Below are positions 26,001 to 35,356 of a DNA stretch of 64,000 nucleotides, in pieces; position 1 is the stretch's first letter, and the number at the start of each line of letters is the position of its first letter. The stretch spans positions 347,501 through 411,500 of the forward strand of contig NZ_WMEA01000001.1 in the NCBI RefSeq assembly GCF_021735925.1. Reading direction: 5' to 3'. The notes under the pieces were generated by a model. It made no database searches, was not told the origin of the DNA, and was given only the letters and a program-made list of their open reading frames with translations. The stretch is from Loktanella sp. M215. GTDB lineage: Bacteria; Pseudomonadota; Alphaproteobacteria; Rhodobacterales; Rhodobacteraceae. Made by a program: the position numbers and the translations under genes.

Positions 26001-28404
26001 CGGCGGGCAGCACCAGCCAGCCCAGCACGACCGACAGCACCCATGCGGGCGGCACCAGCGACCGGCGCAGGTTATCCACCATCTTCAGCCGCCCCAGCCC
26101 GCCGATGCCGTTGCGGGGATCGAGGATGAACGGCAGCAGCTGCCAGTCGCCCCGGATCCAGCGGTGCTGCCGCGACACGTCCACGTCGTAGCGGACGGGA
26201 TAATCCTCGACCACCTGCACGTCGGTCGCCAGCGCCGCGCGGGCAAGGTTGCCTTCGATCAAATCATGGCTCAGCACCGTGTTTTCGGGGAACCGGCCCG
26301 ACATGGCGGCGTCGAAGGCGCGGACGTCATAGATGCCCTTGCCGGTGAACGACCCCTGATCCAGCAGATCCTGATAAAGGTCGGACACGGTAAAGACGTA
26401 AGGGTCCATGCCCCGCCCGGCCGAGAACACCTTCTGAAAGACCGATGCGTCCTCTCCTGTCGTCAGCGACGGGGTGACGCGGGGCTGCATCAGGGCGTGA
26501 CCGGCGGTGACGATGCCGCTGTCGGGGTCGGTGACCGGCATGTTGACCGGGTGCATCATCTTGCCGACGAGGGCGGCAATCGTGCCGCGCGGCAGGCGCG
26601 TGTCACTGTCCAGCGTCACGACATAGCGGATACCCAGCGGCGGGCGCGGGCTGATGTCCATGAACGTCGTCTCGCCGGTGCCCAGCAGCAGGGCGTTCAG
26701 TTCCGCGAGCTTGCCGCGCTTGCGTTCCCACCCCATCCAGATGCGGTCCACATCGTTCCAGATCCGGTTGCGGTGCACCAGGTAGAACCGCCGCCCGACG
26801 TGGGCGTAACGCGCGGCCAGCGCGTCGATCTCGGCCAGCGCGTGGTCGAGGATGCGGCGATCCTCGGACGATTCCTCTTGTGCCGAATCGGGCCAGTCGG
26901 TGACCAGCGCGAAATCCACGGCGCCGTCGGGGTTCGCCAGATAATGCAGTTCCAGCAGCCGCACCGCGTCGTCGACGCTGTCCAGATCGCCGATCAGGGT
27001 GGGGACGGCGACCAGCGTGCGGGCGTCATCGGGGATGCCAGCGTCATAATCATAGGCGGGCAACCGGGTGACCGGCACGAGCCGCGCGCCCACAAGGTTC
27101 ACGATGCCCATCGCGGCCTCTGACACGGTCAGCAGCGACAGGACAAAGAACAGCGCCTCGATGATCCACGGCAGAGTGTCCGGTAGCAGCGCCGTGACGC
27201 CCCATGCGATGGCGATGGTCAGCACCAGCGCGGGCACGAAGATGCCAAGCCAGTCCGCCCGCCGCACCTGCGCCAGCCCCCGTTCGCGCCACGTCGCGCG
27301 GTAACCGCAGGCGGCGTGGAAGGCGGCCGCATCGCGTCCGACCAGCAGATGACCCACCAGCCGGTCCTGCGCCATCGCGATGGCCCGCAGCGCCACGTCG
27401 CTTTCGCTCAGGTCCGACCGGTGCGCGATCCGTTCGATGGTATCGCGGTAATCGTTGCGCGTGGCCCGGTCGAGGCGGGGAAAATCCTCGGTCTCGCGCA
27501 GAATCTCGTCCACGCGGCTGACATCCTCGAACCATGTGGTCCAGTTCGTCTCGTCCAGCCGCCGCATGCTGCGGATCACGTTGCCGATGGCCACGTTGGC
27601 CGCCGACTGGCGCGCGTGTTCGTGCTGCAGCACCTGCGCGCTGTCGGTCCCCTGCGCGTCCAGCGTCATTTCCAGCCGGGCCAGCGCATCGTCCGCTGCC
27701 TGACTGCCATCGCGCAGCCGGTAGAGAAGCTGCGCCGCAAACGCCTCTGAAATCGGGCGGTCGGGACCAAAGGGCCAGTCGGCGCCGTCCCCCGGCGTCA
27801 GCCGGTCGGCCAGCGTGTTCGCGGCCACCCGGTCCGCGCGCGCCGCATTCACCCGGTCGGAAATCCGGCGCAGGTTTTCCAGCAGCACGAAGCGCAGCAT
27901 CGCGGGAATCGCCCAGATCTCGCCGATGGTGAGAACCCGGTGTTCCTGGTAGCCGCGCGCCATGGCGGTCAGCGTCTCGGTGTGAAAATCCGAATTGCCC
28001 AGCGCCACATACCGCCAGGCAAAGGCCAGCACGGCCGGGACATCACCCTGCCCGTCCAGCGTGACCTGCGGCAGCTTGTGGTAATAGCGCGGAACAAGGT
28101 CGCGCTTGAGGTGGCGAAAGCTTTCCTCGACCACGTAATGATTGTCGATCAGCCATTCGGCGGCGGGGGTGACCAACTCTCCGGTCCGGGTCGCGGCGAG
28201 GATGTCGGAGTAGTTTGCAAGCAGCGCCGCCTTGTTGGCGCCCAGCCGCGCCGGGTAGGCGAAGGGCGCGAACCCCACCAGATGCACGGGGCTTTCCTGC
28301 GCGAGTGCGGTCCCGGGTCCGGCGTAACCCGCCTCTGCCCCCGACTCACGCCTGATGATCCCCAGCGCAGCCGGGTGACCTTCTCCGTCGCGTACAACGC
28401 GCAT
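20002..28404 (-). CDS. ndvB: Cyclic beta-1,2-glucan synthase (NdvB/ChvB-like)
   Basis: A 2800-residue inner-membrane enzyme that builds and cyclises periplasmic beta-1,2-glucan from UDP-glucose. The N-terminal third has the conserved WLIDNHYVVEESFRHLKRDL block. Membrane helices surround the GT84 glycosyltransferase domain (VTLDSDTRLPRGTI near 620; QHRWIRGDWQLLPF near 750, the Q-X-X-R-W motif). The C-terminal half holds the glycoamylase-like region and a GH94 phosphorylase domain (GGDWNDGMNRVGEGGQGES near 2490). The length equals rhizobial NdvB/ChvB. No strong ribosome site precedes the ATG. It is a single gene, divergent from sqdB. The long opposite-strand frames inside it are shadows. Confidence 0.95.
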   Translation of the reverse strand: MRVVRDGEGHPAALGIIRRESGAEAGYAGPGTALAQESPVHLVGFAPFAYPARLGANKAALLANYSDILAATRTGELVTPAAEWLIDNHYVVEESFRHLKRDLVPRYYHKLPQVTLDGQGDVPAVLAFAWRYVALGNSDFHTETLTAMARGYQEHRVLTIGEIWAIPAMLRFVLLENLRRISDRVNAARADRVAANTLADRLTPGDGADWPFGPDRPISEAFAAQLLYRLRDGSQAADDALARLEMTLDAQGTDSAQVLQHEHARQSAANVAIGNVIRSMRRLDETNWTTWFEDVSRVDEILRETEDFPRLDRATRNDYRDTIERIAHRSDLSESDVALRAIAMAQDRLVGHLLVGRDAAAFHAACGYRATWRERGLAQVRRADWLGIFVPALVLTIAIAWGVTALLPDTLPWIIEALFFVLSLLTVSEAAMGIVNLVGARLVPVTRLPAYDYDAGIPDDARTLVAVPTLIGDLDSVDDAVRLLELHYLANPDGAVDFALVTDWPDSAQEESSEDRRILDHALAEIDALAARYAHVGRRFYLVHRNRIWNDVDRIWMGWERKRGKLAELNALLLGTGETTFMDISPRPPLGIRYVVTLDSDTRLPRGTIAALVGKMMHPVNMPVTDPDSGIVTAGHALMQPRVTPSLTTGEDASVFQKVFSAGRGMDPYVFTVSDLYQDLLDQGSFTGKGIYDVRAFDAAMSGRFPENTVLSHDLIEGNLARAALATDVQVVEDYPVRYDVDVSRQHRWIRGDWQLLPFILDPRNGIGGLGRLKMVDNLRRSLVPPAWVLSVVLGWLVLPAASVWLWMLTLIVTLFFMPLMTVPLGLVPSQPGVAVGRHLTRIAQDLGARGSEIGLRLIFMAHQASNAVDAIARTIWRLGVTRRHMLEWRTAQQVQAGANRSRRAWWQRMAASPIIGVVAFVLTLLLNPAAWAPAALICFCWIAAPGVAHAVSRSMETEDRLVVSPQEAATLRRVARTTWRYFETFVTEATHHLPPDNYQDDPAPKVAERTSPTNIGLYLLSVLSARDLGWIGQTDALGRIERTVTTLERMERFKGHLFNWYDTRDLSVLHPRYISAVDSGNLAGHLIALSSALRAWADNPSVHAQGNLCGIGDTLAVLVERLAHVPDDRRTLRPMRRRLDQLIEGFGRSHAAYMAEPQLATLRALNLTLIAADIARLAADFHGESDRAETAEVLWWAQALRANCDQIVGDTGEGGLSRSDLIRTVGALAERVRKLAFEMDFAMLLNPEKRLLSIGYRPDSRELDDSCYDLLASEARLASLFAIAKGDVPTAHWLRLGRPVTSIGTHSALLSWSGSMFEYLMPPLVMHERMGGILNGANTQAVRAQMQYGRSLNLPWGVSESAFSARDRDMNYQYYAFGVPHLALKRMQSSDHVVAPYATLMAAQINPAAAVQNLARLDRLGAFGPYGYFDAIDFTATRMPEGQTCVVVRNVMAHHHGMSIVAIANVILDGIHRDRFHADPVIKAAELLLQEKAPREIIPVTRGGELEPRLPDMDGDASTVTMSDSPATDTPMVALLSNGRLSSLVSGTGAGPLWLNDIAITRWRPDPTVDTGGSFLFLRDLASNDWWSATTTPRAAHGETARAVFSDHKAEFAKSAHGIDSLMEVIVATEAMGEGRRLSLRNTTTRSRTIEVTSYGEIVLDRADADIAHPAFSKMFVKTAIRDDGRTITAFRNPRAAGDRVVHMAHLLAGAADRRPAQAETDRRAFIGRGRDLGNAAAFDAGARLGGADGFTLDPIFAIRRQVTIPPGKAVMLTYWTLVAETAEELDHAILHHRQDDIFAHEDRMSWSMSQVQLRHAAISLAEAALFRQAAAGLLWPDARLAIQDAGLRDAVGPQDTLWPMGLSGDHPIMLLRTDDEADLEIVRKAIRLADYLRMHGLQADLVILNERRSSYTQDLQSAIQNMCDMAARAGHLDPARRTVFPVRRDQISDQTYQTLMATARIVLHTRNGKLSEQFARLLVPGESVLPPAIALPAKLPPLHRRTPDFPQEDLRMWNGTGGFSADGLEYVVRMRHGERTPHPWINVIAHEDFGFHVSAGGAAFTWSVNSRDYQITPWSNDPVSNRPGEAILIHDPATGRVISPFAALSDDPHAIHEARHGLGKSTFRVWTDWIEAEAVMTLVPGAPARLTALTLRHRGAQPLRLNVIACVDLVLGNNRGRTAQVIRAGRDAALNAVVGRNAYGTGITGRVTALAASLPLQATTVSRGAYLGRNGNPARPAALLAWPQAGDTGGDPCLAARVAVTVPQNAARQVTFILADAEETEIGDVLDRARAADAVSQALDAAQAEWSDFLGHLQIDTPDPQMNLMVNTWLPYQSLTCRIRARSAFYQASGAYGFRDQLQDTSALILQNPGLARDQILNAASRQFAEGDVQHWWLPRSGAGVRTTISDDVVWLAHITARYVTMTGDRSVLDEALHFVEGATLEDGAHDAFYTPERSAHQAPLYEHCALALELAIKRTGPHGLPLMLGGDWNDGMNRVGEGGQGESVWLGWFLMATLDAFLPLAEARGDSARVTALRDHRASLLAALEGAGWDGAWYRRAYYDDGTPLGSRDSAECRIDSIAQSWAAISGAGDPDRARQALDSVMESLADRDDGLLRLFTPPFEETDREPGYIKGYPPGVRENGGQYTHAATWVVHALGRSGRGTEALAMFDLINPISHTHTPDAVARYRVEPYVVAADVYGAGPRTGRGGWTWYTGSASWLYRAAVEGILGITLVGGDRVAVDPALPDGWDGFSARMVHAGHSHLIEVKRENGRVVVTCDGRTSDDGHWVLGPKEAALA

Positions 28405-28631
28405 AACACTATCCGATAAGAGGACCGCAACTGGCGGTCGCAGTATTCAAACGCCGCGGCAGACCCGCCTGTTCCGACCCCATGCTGCAACTGCGAACCT
28501 TTTCGGGCGCCGGGGGGCGGTCACGGCAGAAAACTGCCGCCCGGACTGCGGGACGCACTGGCACCGCGCGGCCTGTCGCGTCATACGCGTGTCATACGCT
28601 TGCGCAACGCTCCCCTCATGGAGGCTTCAAC
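28405..28631. other. Divergent promoter region, ndvB and sqdB
   Basis: It is 227 bp long. Visible are short inverted repeats and a GGAGG ribosome site just before sqdB. No sigma-70 hexamers stand out and no phosphate box was seen. Confidence 0.4.
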
Positions 28632-29846
28632 ATGAAAATCGCAATTCTTGGCGGCGACGGCTTCGTCGGCTGGCCCACCACCCTTCATCTGTCCGATCAG
28701 GGCCACGAGGTGCATGTCGTCGACAACCTCTCGCGCCGCTGGATCGACGCGGAATTGGGGGTGCAGTCCCTGACGCCGATGGATTCCATTCAGGAACGCT
28801 GCCGCATCTGGCGCGACCTGACGGGCCGCAAGATCAATTTCCACCTGCTGGATCTGGCACAGGAATACGAACGGCTGAAAGCGTGGCTGGGCGATCACAA
28901 GCCCGACGTCGTGATCCACTTTGCCGAGCAACGCGCCGCCCCCTATTCGATGAAGACCGACCGTCACAAGGTCTATACCGTCAACAACAACATCAACGCG
29001 ACGCACAACCTGCTGGCCGCGCTTGTGGAAACCGGCATCGACGCGCATGTGATCCACCTCGGCACCATGGGCGTCTACGGGTATTCGAGCGTCGGTGCGC
29101 CGATCCCCGAAGGCTACCTCGATGTGCAGATCGACACGCCGACCGGCCCGAAGGAGCAGGAGATCCTTTATCCCACCAAGCCCGGTTCGGTCTATCACAT
29201 GACCAAGAGCATGGATCAGATCCTGTTCCAGTTCTACGCGCAGAACGACGGCCTGCGGATCACCGACCTGCATCAGGGCATCGTCTGGGGCACCCATACG
29301 ACGCAGACCCGGATGCACGACCAGCTGATCAACCGGTTCGATTACGACGGCGACTATGGCACCGTGCTGAACCGCTTCCTGATCCAGGCCGCCATCGGCT
29401 ATCCGCTGACCGTGCATGGCACCGGCGGGCAGACGCGGGCGTTCATCCACATTCAGGATTCGGTCCGCTGCATCGAGCTTGCGATGGGTGACGCGCCCAA
29501 GGTCGGCGACCGCGTGCGCATCTTCAACCAGATGACCGAAACCCACCGGGTCCGCGATTTAGCAAAACTGATCGCCGACCAGACCGGGGCGCAGGTGATG
29601 AACCTGCCCAACCCCCGCAAGGAAGCCGCCGAGAACGACCTGATCGTGGAAAACGCGCAGTTCCTCGCCCTTGGCCTGAACCCCACGACGCTGGCCGAAG
29701 GCCTGCTGACCGAGGTGGTCGAGGTCGCGCGCAAGTATGCCCACCGCATCGACCGCAGCCGCGTGCCCGCCGTGTCCGCCTGGACCCGCGATCTGGCCGA
29801 CAAGGTCGAACGCGATCCCGAAGGCAAGAAGCTGCGCGCCGTCTGA
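28632..29846 (+). CDS. sqdB: UDP-sulfoquinovose synthase
   Basis: A 404-residue short-chain dehydrogenase/epimerase-type enzyme that makes UDP-sulfoquinovose from UDP-glucose and sulfite, the head-group donor of sulfolipid (SQDG). It has the NAD-binding GGDGFVGWP, the SqdB-specific VVDNLSRRWID and HFAEQRAAPYSMK, the catalytic LGTMGVYGYSS and YHMTKSMD (Tyr-X3-Lys), and TDLHQGIVWGTHT. GGAGG lies ahead of the ATG. Its TGA overlaps the sqdD ATG by one base. Length and order match Rhodobacter sqdBDC. Confidence 0.96.
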   Translation: MKIAILGGDGFVGWPTTLHLSDQGHEVHVVDNLSRRWIDAELGVQSLTPMDSIQERCRIWRDLTGRKINFHLLDLAQEYERLKAWLGDHKPDVVIHFAEQRAAPYSMKTDRHKVYTVNNNINATHNLLAALVETGIDAHVIHLGTMGVYGYSSVGAPIPEGYLDVQIDTPTGPKEQEILYPTKPGSVYHMTKSMDQILFQFYAQNDGLRITDLHQGIVWGTHTTQTRMHDQLINRFDYDGDYGTVLNRFLIQAAIGYPLTVHGTGGQTRAFIHIQDSVRCIELAMGDAPKVGDRVRIFNQMTETHRVRDLAKLIADQTGAQVMNLPNPRKEAAENDLIVENAQFLALGLNPTTLAEGLLTEVVEVARKYAHRIDRSRVPAVSAWTRDLADKVERDPEGKKLRAV

Positions 29847-30646
29847 TGGGCTACGCCTACGTCACCCTCGTCACCAACGCGGATTTCGCGTTGGGGGCGC
29901 GGGCGCTGGTCCGGTCTTTGTCCCTGACGGGCACGGAGGCCGACCTCGTCGTGATGCACACGGGCGGCGTGGCGGCAGAGGCACTGGCGCCCCTGACCGC
30001 CCTCGGCGCGGTGTTGGTGCCGGTCGATCTGCTGGACACCTCTGACGCCTTCAACGCTGCCCACGACCGCGCCACGCTGCACGGGCGCGTGCCCTTCACC
30101 AAGGGTAACAAGCCCGCCTTCCACACGCCGCTCGACAACTTCGCCAAGCTGCGGCTGTGGCAACTGCCCTATGACCGAGTCGTGTTCCTTGACGCCGATA
30201 CGCTGGTCTTGCGCAACTGCGACAAGCTGTTCGACTATCCCGAATTCTGCGCTGCGCCCAACGTCTACGAGGGCCTTGCCGATTTCCGCCGCATGAACTC
30301 CGGCGTGTTCACCGCCCGGCCCGATCCGGCGACCTTTGCCGCGATGATGACGGTGCTGGATGCGCCCGGTGCCTTCTGGCCCCGCACGGATCAGAGCTTT
30401 TTGCAGGCGTTCTATCCCGACTGGCACGGGCTGCCGGTTTTTTACAACATGCTGCAATACGTCTGGTTCGCGATGCCCGCCCTGTGGCACTGGCCCGATA
30501 TCCACGTCCTTCATTACCAATATGAAAAACCGTGGCAGACCGACCATCCCAAGGCCGCGGACCTCGCGCCCCTGATCGCCCTTTGGCAGGCCTACGCCGG
30601 TGACGGGCCGGTGCCAGACGTGGCCACCCTGCCCGGCCCCGCATGA
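29846..30646 (+). CDS. sqdD: Glycosyltransferase of sulfolipid synthesis (GT8, SqdD)
   Basis: A 266-residue glycogenin-type GT8 glycosyltransferase. It has the N-terminal nucleotide-sugar fold (YVTLVTNADFALGARALV), the DXD motif in RVVFLDADTLVL near residue 115 and the FRRMNSGVFTARP acceptor-side block. In Rhodobacter, sqdD lies between sqdB and sqdC and is required for sulfolipid formation; it is thought to transfer sulfoquinovose to diacylglycerol or an intermediate. Start and stop overlap both neighbours, so it is translated as a unit with them. The reaction is known for the family only in part. Confidence 0.9.
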   Translation: MGYAYVTLVTNADFALGARALVRSLSLTGTEADLVVMHTGGVAAEALAPLTALGAVLVPVDLLDTSDAFNAAHDRATLHGRVPFTKGNKPAFHTPLDNFAKLRLWQLPYDRVVFLDADTLVLRNCDKLFDYPEFCAAPNVYEGLADFRRMNSGVFTARPDPATFAAMMTVLDAPGAFWPRTDQSFLQAFYPDWHGLPVFYNMLQYVWFAMPALWHWPDIHVLHYQYEKPWQTDHPKAADLAPLIALWQAYAGDGPVPDVATLPGPA

Positions 30647-31497
30647 AGGTCGCGCTGACCGGGGCAACGGGGCGCGTGGGTCATGCCATCGCGGCACATC
30701 TGGTGGCGCAGGGTCATCAGGTCACGACACTGGGCCGCAGCGCCTTGCCGGGCATGGCGCATGTGACGTGGGACCTGTCGCAGCCGCCGCCGGACCTGAC
30801 CGGTCAGGACGCACTGGTCCATGCGGCCTTCGCCCACGTCGCGGGCAAGTATCGCGGTGGAGAGGGTGACGATCCCGCGACCTTTCGCGCCCTGAATCTG
30901 GACGGCACCCTACGGCTTTTCCAGCAGGCCCGCGACGTGGACGTGGGCCGCATCCTCTTCCTGTCCTCCCGCGCGGTCTTTGACGGTTATCCCGCAGGGA
31001 CGGCTTTGCCCGATGGCCTGCCCGCCCGCGCCGACAGCCTCTATGGCCAGCTCAAGGCGGAGGCGGAGGCGTGGCTCGCGGCACAGACCGGCCTCGCCAC
31101 CGCCAGCCTGCGCGCCACCGGCGTCTACGGCCCCGGCGCCCCCGGCCAGCCGCACAAGTGGGCGGACCTCTTCGCGGGCTACGCCAAAGGCCGGACCCCG
31201 CCCCCGCGCGTCGGGTCGGAGGTGCATGCAGGCGACCTTGCCGCCGCCGTCGACCTCTTGCTGTCAGCCCCCGCTGCGGCACTGGCGCCCGCGACCTTCA
31301 ATGTCTCTGACATCCTGCTGGATCAACACGATCTGCTGGCGGCCTACGCAGACCTGACCGGCATCACGCACCCCCTGCCCCCACGCGCCGACCCGTCACA
31401 GGTCAGCGTCATGGCCTGCGACCGGCTGCGCGCTTTGGGCTGGCAACCGCGCGGCTTGGCGGGTCTGAGACCCGCGATCGCCGACCTGATCGCCTAG
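30643..31497 (+). CDS. sqdC: NAD(P)-dependent reductase/epimerase of sulfolipid synthesis (SqdC)
   Basis: A 284-residue Rossmann-fold protein (GATGRVGHAIAAHL at the N-terminus, YGQLKAEAEAWL with Tyr-X3-Lys near residue 127). In Rhodobacter, sqdC mutants accumulate sulfoquinovosyl-dihydroxyacetone, so it acts in the late part of the pathway. The ATG overlaps the sqdD stop (ATGA). It meets the convergent oppF gene with a 4-bp overlap. The assignment rests on order plus fold; alone it would be called an extended SDR. Confidence 0.88.
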   Translation: MKVALTGATGRVGHAIAAHLVAQGHQVTTLGRSALPGMAHVTWDLSQPPPDLTGQDALVHAAFAHVAGKYRGGEGDDPATFRALNLDGTLRLFQQARDVDVGRILFLSSRAVFDGYPAGTALPDGLPARADSLYGQLKAEAEAWLAAQTGLATASLRATGVYGPGAPGQPHKWADLFAGYAKGRTPPPRVGSEVHAGDLAAAVDLLLSAPAAALAPATFNVSDILLDQHDLLAAYADLTGITHPLPPRADPSQVSVMACDRLRALGWQPRGLAGLRPAIADLIA

Positions 31498-32492
31498 ACC
31501 AGTTCGCTGTCCCGGACCGGCCCCGGATGCAGGCAAGCCACCTGATGATCGCCACCCTCGGGCTGCGGCACGACCTCGGCGCAATCGGCCTGCGCCCGCG
31601 CGCAGCGGGTGCGGAAGACGCAGCCTGACGGCGGCGCCATCGGCGAGGGCATGTCGCCGTCCAGCGCGATGATCCGCTTGGCCCGCTCGATCACCGGATC
31701 GGGGACCGGCACCGCCGACAGAAGCGCCTGCGTATAGGGGTGCTGCGGGTTGGCGTAAAGCTCGCGGCGCGCCGCCTTCTCCATCACGCGGCCCAGATAG
31801 AGGACCATCACGTCGTGAGAGATGTTCTTCACCACGCTCAGATCGTGGGCGATGAAGATCATCGCCAGCCCCAGATCGCGCTGCAATTCCTTCAGCAGAT
31901 CGACGACCTGCGCCTGAATCGACACATCCAGCGCCGACACCGGCTCGTCGCAGATCAGAAGCTTCGGTTCCACGATCAGCGCGCGGGCGATCCCGATGCG
32001 CTGGCACTGCCCGCCGGAGAACTCGTGCGGATAGCGGTTGATCATCTGCGGCAGCAACCCGACACGCTCCATCATCGCGGCAACGCGGGTGCGGCGTTCA
32101 TTGGCCGAGAGGGTGCCCCGGTGGGTGCGCAGAGGCTCCGCGATAATCTGGCCCACGGTCATGCGCGGGTTCAGCGACGCGAGCGGGTCCTGAAACACCA
32201 TTTGGATTTCGGCGCGGTGCGGCTTCATCTGGCGCGGCGAGAGCGACAGAAGATCCGTCTCTCCGCGCCACATCACCTGACCCTTGGCGGGCACCATCTG
32301 GATCAGACCGCGGGCCATCGTGGATTTACCGCAACCGGATTCGCCGACGACGCCAAGGGTCTGCCCCGCCTCCAGATCGAAACTGACGCCGTTCACCGCG
32401 CGCAATGCGCGGGGCGCGGTCCAGGGCATGTCGCCGGGGCGGGTGATGGGGAAGGTGACGCTCAGGTCACGGACGCGCAGCAACGGGCTCAT
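31494..32492 (-). CDS. oppF: Oligopeptide ABC transporter ATPase F
   Basis: A 332-residue ATPase of a peptide importer. Walker A is GESGCGKSTMA, the signature is FSGGQCQRIGIARAL, Walker B is LLICDEPVSALD, and the C-terminal oligopeptide/dipeptide transporter extension holds the Cys cluster (GCVFRTRCARAQADC) that may bind an iron-sulfur cluster. It overlaps oppD by 4 bp. Confidence 0.93.
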   Translation of the reverse strand: MSPLLRVRDLSVTFPITRPGDMPWTAPRALRAVNGVSFDLEAGQTLGVVGESGCGKSTMARGLIQMVPAKGQVMWRGETDLLSLSPRQMKPHRAEIQMVFQDPLASLNPRMTVGQIIAEPLRTHRGTLSANERRTRVAAMMERVGLLPQMINRYPHEFSGGQCQRIGIARALIVEPKLLICDEPVSALDVSIQAQVVDLLKELQRDLGLAMIFIAHDLSVVKNISHDVMVLYLGRVMEKAARRELYANPQHPYTQALLSAVPVPDPVIERAKRIIALDGDMPSPMAPPSGCVFRTRCARAQADCAEVVPQPEGGDHQVACLHPGPVRDSELV

Positions 32493-33457
32493 GCGGCGAC
32501 CTCCGCCACCGGGCGGTGACAGGCGCGGGCGCGGGCGCCGTCGAACGGCACCAGGGGGGGCATCACGCGGCAGTCGTCGCCGGCAAAGTCGCAGCGCGGG
32601 CGGAACGGGCAGCCTTCGGGCGGGGCGGCCATGTTGGGCGGGTTGCCGGGGATCGCGGTCATGATCGCATTCTCGTCATCGACGCGCGGCACGGCACCCA
32701 GCAGACCGCGGGTATAGGGATGGGTCGGCGTGGCGAACAGGGGATCGGTCGGCGCCTGTTCCATCACGCGGCCGCCATACATGACCAGCACGCGTTCGCA
32801 GAAGCCTGCGACGACGCCAAGGTCGTGGGTGATCAGGATCGTCGCCATGCCGAATTCACGCTGCAAGTCGTTCAGCAGGTCCATGATCTGCGCCTGCACG
32901 GTCACGTCCAGCGCCGTCGTCGGCTCGTCCGCGATCAGCAGGTCGGGACGGCAGAGCAGCGACATCGCGATCATCACGCGCTGGCGCATCCCGCCCGAAA
33001 ATTCGTGGGGATGAAGGCGGATACGTTCCGCCGCCGCCGGGATCTTGACCGCGTCCAGCATCCGCACACATTCGGTCACGGCGTCCCGCTTGGACATGCC
33101 CTGATGCAGGGTCAGCACCTCTGCCATCTGGTCGGAGATGCGCATGTAGGGGTTCAGGGACGTCATCGGGTCCTGAAAGATCATCGCGATGCGCCGCGCG
33201 CGCAGCTGGTTCAGCTGCTTTTGCGTGGCGCCCAGCAATTCCTGCCCGTCGAATTTGACCGACCCAGAGGTGCGGCCGTTCGACGCCAGCAGGCCCATGA
33301 TGGAAAACGCGGTCTGGGACTTGCCCGATCCGCTTTCGCCGACGATGCCCAGCGTCTGCCCCTTGTCGATGGACAGGGACAGGTCGTTCACCGCATGGAC
33401 GGGACCGTCCTGCCCGTCGAAAGTGACCGACAGGTTGTTGATACTCAGCAGGGGCAT
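32489..33457 (-). CDS. oppD: Oligopeptide ABC transporter ATPase D
   Basis: A 322-residue ATPase paired with OppF. Walker A is [11 protein letters not shown], the signature is [15 protein letters not shown], Walker B is [12 protein letters not shown], and the C-terminal Cys motif is [15 protein letters not shown]. It starts right next to the oppC stop and overlaps oppF. Confidence 0.93.
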   Translation of the reverse strand: MPLLSINNLSVTFDGQDGPVHAVNDLSLSIDKGQTLGIVGESGSGKSQTAFSIMGLLASNGRTSGSVKFDGQELLGATQKQLNQLRARRIAMIFQDPMTSLNPYMRISDQMAEVLTLHQGMSKRDAVTECVRMLDAVKIPAAAERIRLHPHEFSGGMRQRVMIAMSLLCRPDLLIADEPTTALDVTVQAQIMDLLNDLQREFGMATILITHDLGVVAGFCERVLVMYGGRVMEQAPTDPLFATPTHPYTRGLLGAVPRVDDENAIMTAIPGNPPNMAAPPEGCPFRPRCDFAGDDCRVMPPLVPFDGARARACHRPVAEVAA

Positions 33458-34369
33458 TCAGCGATCCTTGGGGTCGAGGGCGTCGCGCAGGCCGTCGCCC
33501 ACGAAGAAGAAGCCGAACAGCGTCAGCACGAAGAACAGCAGCGGAAAGCCCAGCTGCCACGTCGTGCCATAGGCGATGGTGCCCGCCCCTTCGGAAATCA
33601 GCGCACCCAGCGATGTCATCGGTTCCTGCACGCCAAGGCCGAGGAACGAGATGAAGCTTTCCGTCAGGATCATCAGCGGCACCAGCAGCGTCGCATAGAC
33701 CACGATCACGCCCAGCAGGTTCGGCACGATATGGCGCAGGATGATGACGGGGGCAGAGACTCCGGTGGCGCGCGCCGCCTCGACATATTCGCGGCCTTTC
33801 AGGGACAGGGTCTGGCCGCGCACGATGCGCGACATGTCCATCCATGAAATCAGCCCGACGCCGACGAAGAGGATGGTGATCGACCGGCCATACATGACCA
33901 GCAACAGGATCAGCACGAACATGTAGGGGACGGCCATCAGGATATCGACCAGCCGCATCATGAAGCCATCGACGCGGCCCCCGACGTAGCCTGCCGTGGC
34001 CCCGTAAAGCGTGCCGACGATGATCGCGATCAGCGCGCCCACGACGCCGACGGCAAGGGAGATCTGCGTCCCCTGCACGGTCCGCGCAAAGAGGTCGCGG
34101 CCCAGATCGTCGGTGCCGAAGTAATGCCCCGACGCGATGGAGGGCGCGCCCAGTTCGGCCACCTGCCCCATGACGTTGTAATCCAGCTCCTCGTTCGACC
34201 ATTGCGACAGCAGGCCGCCGAACAGCGCGAAGAGGGCCACGCAAACCAGCAGGATCAGCCCGAACATCGCGGCCTTGTTGCGGAAAAACCGGCGACGGGC
34301 GTCGGCCCAGGGCGAGCGGCCCTTGGTCACATGGGCCGTCGCGGGATTATTCTCGGTTGTGGCGACCAT
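33458..34369 (-). CDS. oppC: Oligopeptide ABC transporter permease C
   Basis: A 303-residue inner-membrane permease with a cytoplasmic N-terminus and six predicted helices. The first is near AMFGLILLVCVALFALFGGL. The EAA-like loop is EYVEAARATGVSAPVIILRHIVPN. The N-terminal segment ARRRFFRNKAAMFG is typical of OppC/DppC. It sits 1 bp from oppB. Confidence 0.93.
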   Translation of the reverse strand: MVATTENNPATAHVTKGRSPWADARRRFFRNKAAMFGLILLVCVALFALFGGLLSQWSNEELDYNVMGQVAELGAPSIASGHYFGTDDLGRDLFARTVQGTQISLAVGVVGALIAIIVGTLYGATAGYVGGRVDGFMMRLVDILMAVPYMFVLILLLVMYGRSITILFVGVGLISWMDMSRIVRGQTLSLKGREYVEAARATGVSAPVIILRHIVPNLLGVIVVYATLLVPLMILTESFISFLGLGVQEPMTSLGALISEGAGTIAYGTTWQLGFPLLFFVLTLFGFFFVGDGLRDALDPKDR

Positions 34370-34370
34370 G

Positions 34371-35288
<918 letters not shown>

Positions 35289-35356
35289 ATCCGGGACTTT
35301 CGGAAGGGGTCGGGGTCAGACGGGCCACCTACTGCGATGGTGGCCCGTCCGCAATG

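Noticed and set aside
28522..28537. 16-bp exact match to 38078-38093 (CACGGCAGAAAACTGC)
   Set aside because: About one such match is expected by chance in a 64-kb window on both strands, and no flanking similarity exists.
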